From Nocardia rhizosphaerihabitans (GTDB lineage: Bacteria; Actinomycetota; Actinomycetes; Mycobacteriales; Mycobacteriaceae): DNA of 64,000 bases. A program made the position numbers and the translations under genes. This document shows, one piece after another, positions 24,137 to 35,143 of the stretch (positions within the stretch are counted from its first letter, which is position 1; each line of letters opens with the position of its first letter). The stretch is taken from the NCBI RefSeq assembly GCF_014646295.1, contig NZ_BMNE01000012.1, positions 124,001 to 188,000 of the forward strand, written 5' to 3'. The notes below the pieces were generated by a model. It was not told the origin of the DNA. It made no database searches and saw only the letters and a list, made by a program, of their open reading frames with translations.

Positions 24137-26626
24137 ATGACCCCCAACGCGATTCTGGAATTCATCCTGAACCTGCTGCGCGACCCCGACGCGGCGGCGA
24201 GCTACTGCGCCAACCCGTGCGCCGCGCTGGCCCAGGCGGGACTCGAGGTGACCCCCGAAGACATCTCCGCCGTCGCCCCCATGGTGGCGGAATCCGCGCT
24301 GGTCAGCGGCGGCTCCCAGCTCCAGTCGATCGTCGCCGCAGGCGCCGCGGCAGGCACGAGCGCAGCCCTCGCTTCCACCGCCACCGCGGCCGCCGCCGTC
24401 ACCGCCGCGGCCGCCACCGACGCCGAACTCGGCATCGGCCTCGACGTAGGCCTCGGCGCCGCCGCCTCGGCAGTCGCCGACGCCGCCGCCCAGGTCGGCG
24501 CAGGCCTCGAAGTCGCCCTGGGCGCCGTCACCGGCGCGAACGTCGACGTGGACGTGGCCACCGACCTCGCCGCAGGCCTGAACGGCGCAGTTGGCGCAGG
24601 CGTCGACCTCGCTGCAGGCCTGAACGGTGCATTGAATGGCGCGGCGGGCGTGGGCGCCGGTCTCGGCGGCGCCCTGAACGGTGCAGTTGGCGCGGGTGCG
24701 GATCTTGCTGCCGGTCTCGGCGGTGCTTTGAATGGTGCGGTTGGGGCAGGTGCGGACCTTGCCGCCGATCTTGGCGGCGCCCTGAATGGCACGGTTGGCG
24801 CAGGTGCGGACCTCGCTGCCGGTCTCGGCGGTGCTTTGAACGGTGCGGTTGGGGCAGGTGCGGACCTCGCCGCCGGTCTCGGCGGTGCTTTGAACGGCAC
24901 GGTTGGGGCAGGTGCGGACCTTGCAGCCGGTCTCGGCGGCGCCCTGAATGGCACGGTTGGCGCGGGCGTCGATCTGGCCACCGGGCTTAACGGCGCGTTG
25001 AACGGTGCGGCGGGCGTTGGCGCCGGTCTCGGGGGCGCTGTGGATGGCGCGGTTGGCGCAGGTACCGACCTCACTGCAGGCCTCGGGGGCGCCTTGAACG
25101 GCGCGGTGGGCGCTGGCGCCGGCCTGGACGGCGCGTTGTCGGGTGCAGTCGACGCGGGTGGCGATATCACTGCCGGGTTAAGCGGTGCGCTGAACGGTGC
25201 CGCTGGTGTCGGTGCCGGTCTCGACGGTGCCTTGGAGGGGGCGGCTGGTGTCGGTGGCGATGTCGCCGCTGGACTGAGCGGTGCTCTTACCGGTACGGCA
25301 GGCGCCGGTGTGGACGGTGCGTTGTCGGGTGTGGTCGACGCGGGTAGCGATCTCACTGCCGGATTGGGCGGTGCCTTGACCGGTGCGGCTGGTGTCGGTG
25401 CCGGTCTCGACGGTGCCTTGGAGGGAGCAGCCGGTGTCGGTGGGGATGTAGCCGCTGGACTCGGCGGTGCTCTTACCGGTGCGGCGGGCGCTGGGGTGGA
25501 CGGTGCGCTGACCGGTGCGGTTGGTGCGGGTGGCGATGTCGCGGCTGGGGTCGACGGTCTGGTCGACGGGGCCGCTGGGCTCACCACCGACTTCGGCGCG
25601 GACCTGGGGGGTCAGCTGGGTGGCGGCCTGGATGCCGGGTTGAGCGGTGCGGCCGGTGCGGTGGGTGGGCTCGGCGCCGGGGCCACTGCTGGGCTGGGTG
25701 CGGCGGCCAATGCCGGGGCCCAGGCTGCCGGCAGTCTTGGTGCTGCCGCGACCACCACGGCGATCACCGGGCTCGACGGTGTGGTCGGAGCGGGCGCGGA
25801 AATCGGCACCGGGCTGGAAACCGGCTTCGGTGGTGCCGCGTCGGCGGGTACCGGTCTCATCGGCGGGCTGACCGGTGGCGCGAGCGGCGGGCTTGATACC
25901 GGCATCGGCGTCGACGGGCTGATCAGCAGCGGCGGTGCCGCGGAGGCCACCACCGGGCTGGACACAGCACTGTCCTCCACTACAGGTATCGGACTGACCA
26001 CCGGTCTGCAGGGCGGCCTCGACACCGCCGCGACCCTCGGCACCGGCCTGGCAGGCTCGGTCACCACCGGCGCGCAGGCTGGTCTCGGCGCGGCTGTGGA
26101 AACCGGCGCGGGCCTGACCGGTGGCGCGCAGGCGGGTCTTGGTGGTCTCACCGAAACCGGTGTCGGCGTTGCAGGTTCGGTCGCCGGTGGCGCTCAGGCT
26201 GGTCTGGGCGGTGCCGTAGACACCGGCGCCGGTTTGGCGGGTTCCGCGGCAGGTGGCGCGCAGGCGGGCACCGGCCTCGAGACCGGTCTCGGCGGATCCG
26301 TCGACGCAGGCCTGTCGAGCACGGTGACCGGCGGCACGCAGATCGTCGGCGGCCTCGGCGGCACCGTGGAAGGTGCGGCACAGACCGGCACCACCGCGAC
26401 CACCGAATTCACCGGGACAACCCAGGCCGACACCTCCGGCACCCTCGACACCACCCAGGGCGCGGTCACCACCGCGGCCGACACCTGGTCCTCGGTCGAC
26501 GTGTCGAGCGCGTTCGGTTCCGGCCTGCACGGTTCGAGCCTCGGCGGCGAGACATCGCTGTTCGGCGAGTCGAGTACTGTCGCCGAGACCGGTGCCGACG
26601 TGCACTCCGACGGACTGTTCCACTGA
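24137..26626 (+). CDS. iniB: IniB-like Ala/Gly-rich protein with tandem repeats
   Basis: The N-terminal 80 residues (MTPNAILEFILNLLRDPDAA, then the CANPCAALAQAG stretch) match the conserved IniB N-terminal domain. The remaining 750 residues are built from short Gly/Ala/Leu/Asn/Asp repeats, the cleanest being five tandem 18-residue units (pattern GAGADLAAGLGGALNG plus two). There is no signal peptide or membrane segment. GGAGGAG precedes the ATG. It is the first gene of iniB-iniA-iniC, which in mycobacteria is induced by inhibitors of wall synthesis. At 829 residues it is much longer than mycobacterial IniB (about 480), apparently through repeat expansion. Biochemical role is unknown. Confidence 0.82.
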   Translation: MTPNAILEFILNLLRDPDAAASYCANPCAALAQAGLEVTPEDISAVAPMVAESALVSGGSQLQSIVAAGAAAGTSAALASTATAAAAVTAAAATDAELGIGLDVGLGAAASAVADAAAQVGAGLEVALGAVTGANVDVDVATDLAAGLNGAVGAGVDLAAGLNGALNGAAGVGAGLGGALNGAVGAGADLAAGLGGALNGAVGAGADLAADLGGALNGTVGAGADLAAGLGGALNGAVGAGADLAAGLGGALNGTVGAGADLAAGLGGALNGTVGAGVDLATGLNGALNGAAGVGAGLGGAVDGAVGAGTDLTAGLGGALNGAVGAGAGLDGALSGAVDAGGDITAGLSGALNGAAGVGAGLDGALEGAAGVGGDVAAGLSGALTGTAGAGVDGALSGVVDAGSDLTAGLGGALTGAAGVGAGLDGALEGAAGVGGDVAAGLGGALTGAAGAGVDGALTGAVGAGGDVAAGVDGLVDGAAGLTTDFGADLGGQLGGGLDAGLSGAAGAVGGLGAGATAGLGAAANAGAQAAGSLGAAATTTAITGLDGVVGAGAEIGTGLETGFGGAASAGTGLIGGLTGGASGGLDTGIGVDGLISSGGAAEATTGLDTALSSTTGIGLTTGLQGGLDTAATLGTGLAGSVTTGAQAGLGAAVETGAGLTGGAQAGLGGLTETGVGVAGSVAGGAQAGLGGAVDTGAGLAGSAAGGAQAGTGLETGLGGSVDAGLSSTVTGGTQIVGGLGGTVEGAAQTGTTATTEFTGTTQADTSGTLDTTQGAVTTAADTWSSVDVSSAFGSGLHGSSLGGETSLFGESSTVAETGADVHSDGLFH
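24689..24958 (+). repeat. Five tandem 54-bp repeats inside iniB
   Basis: Five consecutive units of 54 bases encode GAGADLAAGLGGALNGAV with only D/G and A/T exchanges between copies. Degenerate copies continue on both sides to about 25,580. Near-identity at the DNA level suggests recent expansion, and copy number may vary between strains. Confidence 0.85.
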
Positions 26627-26643
26627 GCGAAACGGGCGCTGCG

Positions 26644-28482
26644 ATGGGGACTCTCGCACCGAATGCGGTGCCGCTGACGACGGTGTTGGCCGACACCGTC
26701 GCAGCGGCCCGTGCCGCAGGCCGCGACGACCTGGTCGGGCGCCTGGAGAAGGTCACCGAGCGGGTGCGCGATCCGCGCCACCGCATCGTCGTCACCGGCC
26801 AGCTCGGTCAGGGCAAGAGCCGGTTCGTGAACGCGCTGCTCGGCCTCGACGTGTGCCAGGTCGGCGACGACGTGACCACCGTGCTCCCGCTGCAGCTGTC
26901 CTACGGCGCGCAGCAGCGGGCGTATCTGGTGCTCAGCGCGCCCGGCACCGAGGACGAGCGGGTGGAGATCCCGTTCGACGAGATCGGCGTCATCGATGCC
27001 CGCAGCCCGCTCGCCCAGGGCAGGCAGATCGTGCGGATAGAGGCCGAGCTGCCCAACCAGCTGCTGGCCGACGGCATCGTCCTGATCGACACCCCCGGTG
27101 TCGGCGGCCACGGAAGCGCCTGTGCCGCAGGCGTTCTCGGCCTCGCCGCAGCCGCCGACGCGGTCCTCGTGCTCTCCGACGCCTCCACCGAGCTCACCGA
27201 ACCCGAGCTCACCTTCGTCCGCCAGATTCGCGAACTCTGCCCCACGGTCGCCGTCCTGCTCACCAAAACCGACCTGTATCCGCACTGGCACCGGGTACTC
27301 GAGGCCGACCGATCCCACCTGACCCGCGCCGAAGCCGACGTCGCCCTGATCCCGGTGTCGGCCCTGCTGCGCGCCCACGCCCTGCGCCTGCAAGACGCGC
27401 AGCTGGGCCAGGAATCCGGATTCGGCGTGCTGTTCGGCTTCCTCCGAGACCGGGTCGTCGCCCGCGACCAGGCCGTCACACGACAGGCCGTCGCACGCGA
27501 ATTGCAATCGGCAGCAGAACATTTGGCCCTTGCATTGGGCAGCGAACTGGTCGCACTACGCGACCCCGCACTCGGCTCGGCAGCGGTCGACGAACTCCAG
27601 TCCGCCCGCGCCGCCGCCGAAGCACTCCAGCGGCGAACCGCGAGCTGGCAGCAAACCCTCGCCGACGGCATCACCGACCTCGTCGGCGACGTCGACCACG
27701 ACCTGCGCGACCGCCTGCGCGGCATCGCCCGCACGGGCCAGGAATGGATCGACGAGAACGACCCGGGCAGGCACTGGGGCGCGATCGCCGAATGGCTGTC
27801 CGGCAGCGTCGACACCGCACTCGGCGACAACCTCCTGCTGACCCACCGTCGCGCGGAACTGCTGGCCGAACGCATCGCCGACCACTTCGCCGAGGTCGGC
27901 GCGGTCGAGCTGCCCGAGGTCCATGCCGGAATGGACGACGAAAGCACCCTCGCCAGCTCGGGCTCCCTGGCCGACCTGGAGCCCGACATCGGTTTCACCA
28001 GCAAGGTGCTGGTCGGCATGCGCGGCTCCTACGGCGGCGTGCTGATGATCGGCCTCGCCACGACCTTCGCCGGCCTCGCGATGCTGAACCCGATCTCCCT
28101 CGGCGCGGGCCTGATCGTCGGCGGCAAGGCCTACCGCGACGACAAGACCGCACGACTGGCCCGCCGCCGCATCGAAGCCAACGCCGAGGTGCGCCGCTTC
28201 CTCGACGACGTCGCGTTCCAGGCGGCCAAGGACACCAAGGATCGCCTGCACCGCATCCACCGCGCCCTGCGCGACCACTTCGCCGGTGTCGCCGAGCGCA
28301 GCCTGCGCTCGATCGACGCCTCCCTGCGCGCCGCCCAGGAAGCGGCCGCGATGGCCGCCACCCACCGCGCCGAGCGCACCGTCGTACTCGAACGCCAGCT
28401 GAACGCGGTCGCCGAGCTGCGTCGCTACGCGGAAACGATGCAACTCGAACCAGGACGGGCCGACGGTACGGTATCTGGGTGA
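26644..28482 (+). CDS. iniA: IniA, bacterial dynamin-like GTPase
   Basis: This 612-residue protein shows the dynamin-type GTPase order: P-loop GQLGQGKS at 52-59, switch region with DDVTT near 79, DTPGVGG near 150 and the guanine-specificity motif TKTD near 218. A long helical stalk follows, with a hydrophobic membrane-insertion segment near residues 460-500 (SYGGVLMIGLATTFAGLAML). Mycobacterial IniA is known to bind and remodel membranes and is part of the response to isoniazid and ethambutol. The gene starts 17 bases after iniB and ends in a four-base overlap with iniC. Confidence 0.92.
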   Translation: MGTLAPNAVPLTTVLADTVAAARAAGRDDLVGRLEKVTERVRDPRHRIVVTGQLGQGKSRFVNALLGLDVCQVGDDVTTVLPLQLSYGAQQRAYLVLSAPGTEDERVEIPFDEIGVIDARSPLAQGRQIVRIEAELPNQLLADGIVLIDTPGVGGHGSACAAGVLGLAAAADAVLVLSDASTELTEPELTFVRQIRELCPTVAVLLTKTDLYPHWHRVLEADRSHLTRAEADVALIPVSALLRAHALRLQDAQLGQESGFGVLFGFLRDRVVARDQAVTRQAVARELQSAAEHLALALGSELVALRDPALGSAAVDELQSARAAAEALQRRTASWQQTLADGITDLVGDVDHDLRDRLRGIARTGQEWIDENDPGRHWGAIAEWLSGSVDTALGDNLLLTHRRAELLAERIADHFAEVGAVELPEVHAGMDDESTLASSGSLADLEPDIGFTSKVLVGMRGSYGGVLMIGLATTFAGLAMLNPISLGAGLIVGGKAYRDDKTARLARRRIEANAEVRRFLDDVAFQAAKDTKDRLHRIHRALRDHFAGVAERSLRSIDASLRAAQEAAAMAATHRAERTVVLERQLNAVAELRRYAETMQLEPGRADGTVSG

Positions 28483-30035
28483 CCCACCGTTTCGACACCG
28501 CCGCGCCCGGCGGTCAGGCACCCAGGATCCTGGCCGAGGCGCACGAGCTGGTCGGCGCGGCGGCGCGGGTATTCGGTCGTGACGAGTACGCGCGCACGCT
28601 GCTGGCCGACTGCGAATTCCGGCTGCGTGAGCCGCTGCGGGTAGCGCTGGCCGGTTCGATCAAGGCAGGCAAGTCGACGCTGCTGAACGCCCTGGTCGGC
28701 CAGGCCGTCGCCCCGACCGACGCCACCGAGTGCACCCGGGTCGTCACCTGGTACCGCGACGCCTCCACCCCCACCGTCACCGCCCACGCCGCCGACGGCG
28801 CGAGGGCCAACGTGATCGTCCGGCGCGGCAGCGGCGCGCACGGCCTCACCTTCGACCTGAGCGCCCTGAGCTGGGACGCGTACGGCCCCCGCGAGGTCGA
28901 CCACCTCGAGGTCGGCTGGCCGTCGGCCGCCCTGGCCCAGACGACGATCATCGACACCCCCGGCACCTCGTCGCTGTCACGCGAGGTCTCGCTCCGCACC
29001 GCACGCCTGCTCACCCCCGCCGGCGCCGACGGCAATGCGCGCGGCCGTTCGGCGATCTCGGCACCCGGCGCCGACGCCGTCGTCTACCTGCTGCGCCGAC
29101 TCGACGCCACCGACGTGAGCTTTCTCGAACAGATCGGCGCCGGCGCCGGTGGCGCGGGCCCACTCGGCGTGATCGGCGTGGTGTCCCGCGCCGACGAGAT
29201 CGGCGCGGGCCGCATCGACGCGCTGCACTCGGCCCGCGACGTGGCCGCCCGCTTCGCCGGCGAACTGGAGCGAACGGGCTTGTGCCAGGCGGTGATTCCG
29301 GTAGCGGGCCTGCTCGCCTTCGCCGCGTCGACCCTGCGGCAACCGGAATTCGCCGCGTTCGAGGCACTGTCCACGGTCCCCGCGGAAGATCTCGGCATCG
29401 CCCTGCTCTCGGCAGACCGTTTCGCCCGCGCCGACATCGCCCTGCCGGTCGCCCCCGAACTGCGCGCCCAGCTCGCGGATCGCTTCGGCCTGTTCGGAAT
29501 CCGCATGGCCACCATGCTGATCCGCCTCGGCGTCCGCGACTCCTCCTCGCTGGCAGCCGAATTGGCCGCCCGCAGCGGCATCGAGGAACTGCGCTCGGTA
29601 CTGGAGATCCAATTCGGCCAGCGCGCAGAAGAACTGAAGGCGCACTCGGCCCTGAGCACTCTGAACCGCATCCTGTCCGCCTACCCCGGCACCGAAGCCG
29701 ACCGACTGCTACCCCGCGTCCGCGCCCGCCTCGCCGACGTCCACGGCTTCACCGAACTCCGCCTCCTCGGCCGCCTGCGCACCGACGAACTTCCCCTCCC
29801 CCCACCGGTACTCGCCGATCTGCACCGCATCCTCGGCGGCACCGGCGTAGCACCGCACCTTCGCCTCGGCCTCCCCGCCGAAGCCGACCCGAACACCCTG
29901 CGCACCGCAGCCTCCACCGCGGTCCGCACCTGGCGAGCCCGAGCCGCCCACCCCCTGGCCGACCAATCCACCGCCACCGCCTGCCGAGCCGCCGCCCGCA
30001 GCGCCGAAGGAGTCCTCGCCGAACTCCCCCGCTAA
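28479..30035 (+). CDS. iniC: IniC, second dynamin-like GTPase
   Basis: The 518-residue product has the P-loop GSIKAGKST at 59-67, a switch threonine in TDATECT, DTPGTSS near 160 and VVSRADE as the base-recognition region. Helical sequence makes up the rest. It is shorter than IniA and lacks an obvious membrane-insertion segment, as in mycobacteria. The GTG start at 28479 overlaps the iniA stop (GTGA), which couples their translation and supports a paired IniA/IniC complex. Its TAA overlaps the stop of the convergent small gene. The mycobacterial protein is about 490 residues. Confidence 0.9.
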   Translation: MTHRFDTAAPGGQAPRILAEAHELVGAAARVFGRDEYARTLLADCEFRLREPLRVALAGSIKAGKSTLLNALVGQAVAPTDATECTRVVTWYRDASTPTVTAHAADGARANVIVRRGSGAHGLTFDLSALSWDAYGPREVDHLEVGWPSAALAQTTIIDTPGTSSLSREVSLRTARLLTPAGADGNARGRSAISAPGADAVVYLLRRLDATDVSFLEQIGAGAGGAGPLGVIGVVSRADEIGAGRIDALHSARDVAARFAGELERTGLCQAVIPVAGLLAFAASTLRQPEFAAFEALSTVPAEDLGIALLSADRFARADIALPVAPELRAQLADRFGLFGIRMATMLIRLGVRDSSSLAAELAARSGIEELRSVLEIQFGQRAEELKAHSALSTLNRILSAYPGTEADRLLPRVRARLADVHGFTELRLLGRLRTDELPLPPPVLADLHRILGGTGVAPHLRLGLPAEADPNTLRTAASTAVRTWRARAAHPLADQSTATACRAAARSAEGVLAELPR

Positions 30036-30334
30036 CCCCGTAGCGCCGGCACGACCTCGTCGGCGAGGTATTGCTCGACGTCACGCCCAGCCCGCTTGGC
30101 TGCTACCGCGGTGGTCCCGCGCTCATCGGCCTTGGCCGTCAACCTCTTTCGCGATTCGGTCTCGACCCCGCCGCCGATGACGAGGAACCGAACCTGCTCG
30201 CGGTCGAGGATGTCCAGCGCTTCCTCGTCGAGGGTGGTGCCGAGGATGCGGTAGCCGAGGCCGTCGATGTAGGCGATGGCGGTGTCGACCACGTTCTGGC
30301 CGCGGCCGACGACGAGTAGATCAACGGTGTGCAC
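30032..30334 (-). CDS. Small receiver-like protein of unknown function
   Basis: This 100-residue protein shows an alternating strand-helix pattern (DLLVVGRG, then helix, YRILGTTL, helix, RFLVIGGGVE) that looks like a response-regulator receiver or a small Rossmann-type fold. The phosphoacceptor position at the end of the third strand is glycine, not aspartate. The GTG start at 30334 has GGGAG six bases upstream. It begins 14 bases after the marR stop, so the two form an operon. I do not recognise a family; a ligand-binding or signalling role is only a guess. Confidence 0.55.
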   Translation of the reverse strand: MHTVDLLVVGRGQNVVDTAIAYIDGLGYRILGTTLDEEALDILDREQVRFLVIGGGVETESRKRLTAKADERGTTAVAAKRAGRDVEQYLADEVVPALRG

Positions 30335-30348
30335 GGTTTCTCCCTTGT

Positions 30349-30816
30349 CTAGGTGGACGACCCGTCCATCGTCGCGCGCAGTCGCGCGATCAGGGTCTCG
30401 AACTGCTCGAGCTGGTCGGTCGAATATTCGGCCAGGATCGCGTCCTGCTCGGCATTGACCGTGTGGAAGAACTCGTCGGCGAGGCGGCGGGCCTGTGCGC
30501 TGCACCGCAATGTCACCACCCGCCGGTCGGTGTGCTCGCGGCTGCGGGTGACATATCCCGCCTGTTCCAGCCGGTTGATCAGGGTGGTCATCGCCCCCGA
30601 GGTGAGGGTGATCCGCTTGCTGAGCAGCGCGGGGGACAGCGGAGTGCCTGCCGCCTCGGCGGCGGCGATCTCCATCAGGGCGAACGCGTCGGTCGAGTGC
30701 ACGCCGAGGGTCTCGGCGAACCGGCGGCCCAGTTCGGTGAAGCTCGCGCCGTAGCCGATGAGCCCGGCGGCGAGCCGCTGCCGCTGCATCGCGACATCGC
30801 CGGATGTCTTCGCCAT
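30349..30816 (-). CDS. MarR-family regulator of the divergent efflux gene
   Basis: This 155-residue winged-helix repressor has the usual plan: a dimerisation helix, a recognition region LLSKRITLTSGAMTTLINRL and the wing REHTDRRVVTLRC with the family's DRR signature. GAGAGG precedes the ATG. It is divergent from an MFS transporter, with a near-perfect 23-bp palindrome between them. It very likely represses the transporter and itself and releases on binding a drug-like ligand. Confidence 0.9.
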   Translation of the reverse strand: MAKTSGDVAMQRQRLAAGLIGYGASFTELGRRFAETLGVHSTDAFALMEIAAAEAAGTPLSPALLSKRITLTSGAMTTLINRLEQAGYVTRSREHTDRRVVTLRCSAQARRLADEFFHTVNAEQDAILAEYSTDQLEQFETLIARLRATMDGSST

Positions 30817-30869
30817 GTCGTCCTCTCGTTCGCCGCTCGATTGACAACCTACCGCCTGACATTTAGCTT

Positions 30870-30892
30870 CATCATAAAGTCACTTGATGATG
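30870..30892. promoter_or_regulatory. MarR operator between regulator and transporter
   Basis: Arms CATCATaAAGT and ACTTgATGATG meet at a central C (30881), a 23-base palindrome with one mismatch. It ends on the ribosome binding site of the transporter gene and lies 54 bases before the marR start, so one site could control both. Confidence 0.7.
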
Positions 30893-30900
30893 GAGGTAAA

Positions 30901-32451
30901 TTGCAGACCGAAACCGAGACTCCACCGCTGCGGTTGTGGCTGGGGCTGATCGCCGTCTCGCTCGGCGTCGCGTTGATCGTGGTCGACCTGACGATCGTGA
31001 ACGTGATCGTCGCGCCGATCGTCGACGACCTCGCGATCACTTCGATTCAGGCGCAATGGATCCAGGAGTCCTACGCGATCGTGTTCGCGGCGCTGCTGCT
31101 GCTCACCGGCAGGCTCAGTGACCTCTACGGCGCGCGCAAGCTGTTCCTGATCGGTCTCGTCGTCTTCGGCGTGACCAGCCTGCTCGCCTCACTCGCCCCG
31201 AGTGGGGGTCTGCTCATCCTGGCGCGCTTCCTGCAGGGCATCGGCGGGGCGTTGATCCTGCCGACCTCCCTCGCCCTGGTGAACTCCGCATTCACCGGAA
31301 AGGCGCGCGGACGGGCCTTCGCGATCTGGGGCTCCACGATCGGCGCGGCCGCGGCGGTCGGCCCGCTGCTCGGCGGCTGGCTCGCCGACTTCTCCTGGCG
31401 CTGGGCCTTCGGCATCAACATCCCGATGGTCGTCCTGATCATGGCCGCGGTGCTGTTCTATCTCCCGGTGTCGCCGAGCTCGGCGGGCCGGGTGGATTGG
31501 CGAGGCGCCGCGCAGTCGGCACTCGGCCTCGGCCTGCTCGCCTTCGCCCTGATCGAAGGCCGTCACTATGGATGGCTGATCGTTACCGAACCCCTGAGCA
31601 TCGGTGGATTCGCCTGGCGCAGTGGACCATCGCCGGTGCTCGTCGCGCTGGCCGGCGCGATCCTCACGCTCGGGATGTTCTGGCGCAGGCAGGCGAGGCT
31701 CGCGGACGAACACCCCTTGCTCGATGTGCGGCTGTTCTCCATCGACTCGTTCCGCAAAGGCAATGTGGTGACCCTGCTCGTCGGCCTCGGCGAATTCGGC
31801 ATCATCGCGGTCCTGCCGCTGTGGATGCAGTTCGCCCTCGACTACACCGCCCTGCAAGCGGGCCTTGCCCTGGTCCCCCTCGCGATCGGCAGTTTCGTCG
31901 CCAGCGGCGCGAGCTTCTCGATGACGGTCTCGGCGCTGGGCCAAGTCAGGATCGGCTTGCTCCTGGAAGCCGCCGGTCTCGCACTGCTGGGCCTGTTCGC
32001 CGCGGCCGACAGTAGCTGGTGGTCGATCGCCGGCGCCCTGTTCGTCTACGGCATCGGCGTCGGCTTCGCCACGGCTCAGGTCACCAATGTCGTGCTCGCC
32101 GACGTCCCCGCCGAGAGCGCGGGCCAGGGCTCGGGAATCCAGAGTGCCGCACGCGAACTCGGCTCGGCCCTCGGCATCGCCGTCCTCACCACCGTCTTCT
32201 TCAGCACCCTCGGCACCGGCCTGCGCGACCGGCTGACCGACGCGAACCTGTCCGAAGCCGAGGCGCACCAGCTGACGTCGACAGTCACCGACAGCGCCGG
32301 ATCGGTGATCCCTGCCCTCGCCGAAGACACCGCCGAGCCGGCCCGGGCAGCCATGGCCGCAGGGATAGAGGTGTCGAGCTACCTGTGCGCGGGCCTGCTC
32401 GTCCTCGCCTTGGCGACAACCGCCTTCCTCAAACCCGCGCGAAACGCGTGA
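30901..32451 (+). CDS. MFS drug efflux transporter, DHA2 (14-segment) family
   Basis: The protein of 516 residues has about 14 membrane segments. Motif A is GRLSDLYGARKLF near residue 72, and the antiporter motif C is GSTIGAAAAVGPLLGG near 145, so it should be a proton-driven exporter of EmrB/QacA type. I chose the TTG at 30901 because GGAGG lies four bases before it; nearby ATG codons are out of frame. It is divergent from the MarR gene and the operator overlaps its leader, which predicts derepression by its own substrates. The substrate is unknown. Confidence 0.88.
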   Translation: MQTETETPPLRLWLGLIAVSLGVALIVVDLTIVNVIVAPIVDDLAITSIQAQWIQESYAIVFAALLLLTGRLSDLYGARKLFLIGLVVFGVTSLLASLAPSGGLLILARFLQGIGGALILPTSLALVNSAFTGKARGRAFAIWGSTIGAAAAVGPLLGGWLADFSWRWAFGINIPMVVLIMAAVLFYLPVSPSSAGRVDWRGAAQSALGLGLLAFALIEGRHYGWLIVTEPLSIGGFAWRSGPSPVLVALAGAILTLGMFWRRQARLADEHPLLDVRLFSIDSFRKGNVVTLLVGLGEFGIIAVLPLWMQFALDYTALQAGLALVPLAIGSFVASGASFSMTVSALGQVRIGLLLEAAGLALLGLFAAADSSWWSIAGALFVYGIGVGFATAQVTNVVLADVPAESAGQGSGIQSAARELGSALGIAVLTTVFFSTLGTGLRDRLTDANLSEAEAHQLTSTVTDSAGSVIPALAEDTAEPARAAMAAGIEVSSYLCAGLLVLALATTAFLKPARNA

Positions 32452-32565
32452 ACGATCCGTCACGATCCCGCATCGGCCGCCGCAGTTGAGCGCAGGCGTG
32501 GCAAGAATGACCCGGGGGTCGGAAAGTTTTTTCGGGTGGCGGGAATGAATCGCCGCAGCTACAGG

Positions 32566-32594
32566 TTGTGCTGATCAACGATGTTGAGTGTAAT
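32566..32594 (+). promoter_or_regulatory. Promoter of the dnaK operon
   Basis: TTGTGC (32566-32571) and TGTAAT (32589-32594) are separated by 17 bases, a vegetative-type promoter. The HAIR element covers the -10 box, so HspR binding would exclude RNA polymerase. Confidence 0.65.
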
Positions 32595-32603
32595 TGACTC
32601 AAG
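32583..32603. promoter_or_regulatory. HAIR element (HspR operator) of dnaK
   Basis: The arms GTTGAGT and ACTCAAG are separated by seven bases, matching the HspR inverted repeat CTTGAGT-N7-ACTCAAG at 13 of 14 positions. It is 100 bases before dnaK. Confidence 0.88.
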
Positions 32604-32637
32604 TTCGGGTTGACGCCCGGAGGTCCTGAAAGGCAGG

Positions 32638-32658
32638 ATTGAGCCCACCACACTCAGC
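32638..32658. promoter_or_regulatory. Degenerate second HAIR element
   Basis: ATTGAGC and ACTCAGC, again spaced by seven bases, match the HspR consensus less well (10 of 14). It lies between the first site and the dnaK ribosome binding site and may allow cooperative binding. Confidence 0.45.
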
Positions 32659-32705
32659 GTTGCTGAGACTGTTGCATCGAGTACGTCAAACAGGAGGAAA
32701 TCACT

Positions 32706-34549
<1,844 letters not shown>

Positions 34550-34553
<4 letters not shown>

Positions 34554-35119
34554 CCGAGGCCAACTCCGAACAGGAGCTGATCGAAGACATCGTCGAAGAC
34601 ACCGAGACCGACTCCGCCGCCGAGGCGGCGGAGCCCTCCGGTGACGGCGAGGCCGAGGCGCCGGTCAGCGACGAGCTGGCCGAGCGCACCGCCGACCTAC
34701 AGCGGTTGACCGCGGAATACGCGAACTACCGCCGCCGGGTCGAGCGGGATCGTCAGGCCAACATCGACGCGGCCAAGGCCGCGGTGGTGACCGAGTTGCT
34801 CGGTGTGCTCGACGATCTGGACCGCGCCAGGGCGCACGGCGACCTGGAGACCGGCCCGCTCAAGGCCGTCGCCGACAAGCTCGAGACCGCGCTGGCCAAG
34901 CAGGGTCTCGTCGAGTTCGGTGCGATCGGTGACCCGTTCGACCCGACGCTGCACGAGGCAGTGCAGCACGAGGGTTCGGGCGCCGATCCGGTCATCGGCG
35001 TTGTGATGCGCAAGGGCTATCGGTTCGGCGAACGGGTGCTTCGGCACGCGCTGGTCGGGGTAACCGATGCCGAGGCCGTGGGGGCATCGGATTCGGATGC
35101 CGACGGCGACGACCAATAA
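34550..35119 (+). CDS. grpE: Nucleotide exchange factor GrpE
   Basis: This 189-residue cochaperone releases ADP from DnaK. It has an acidic N-terminus, a long coiled-coil helix (DLQRLTAEYANYRRRVERDR) and a beta-domain with DPTLHEAVQ and VMRKGYRFGERVLRHALVGV. Its GTG start overlaps the dnaK stop by four bases, so the two are translationally coupled. Confidence 0.98.
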
Positions 35120-35143
35120 GGACGCGAGAGGAGGAGACGCCCG

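Noticed and set aside
25178..26659. 493-codon frame antisense to iniB
   Set aside because: It mirrors the Gly/Ala repeats of iniB and only reflects their GC-rich periodicity.
26373..28478. Upstream extension of the iniC frame
   Set aside because: The frame is open for 1,220 codons, but everything before 28479 lies over iniB and iniA and is Arg/Pro-rich; the GTGA overlap fixes the true start.
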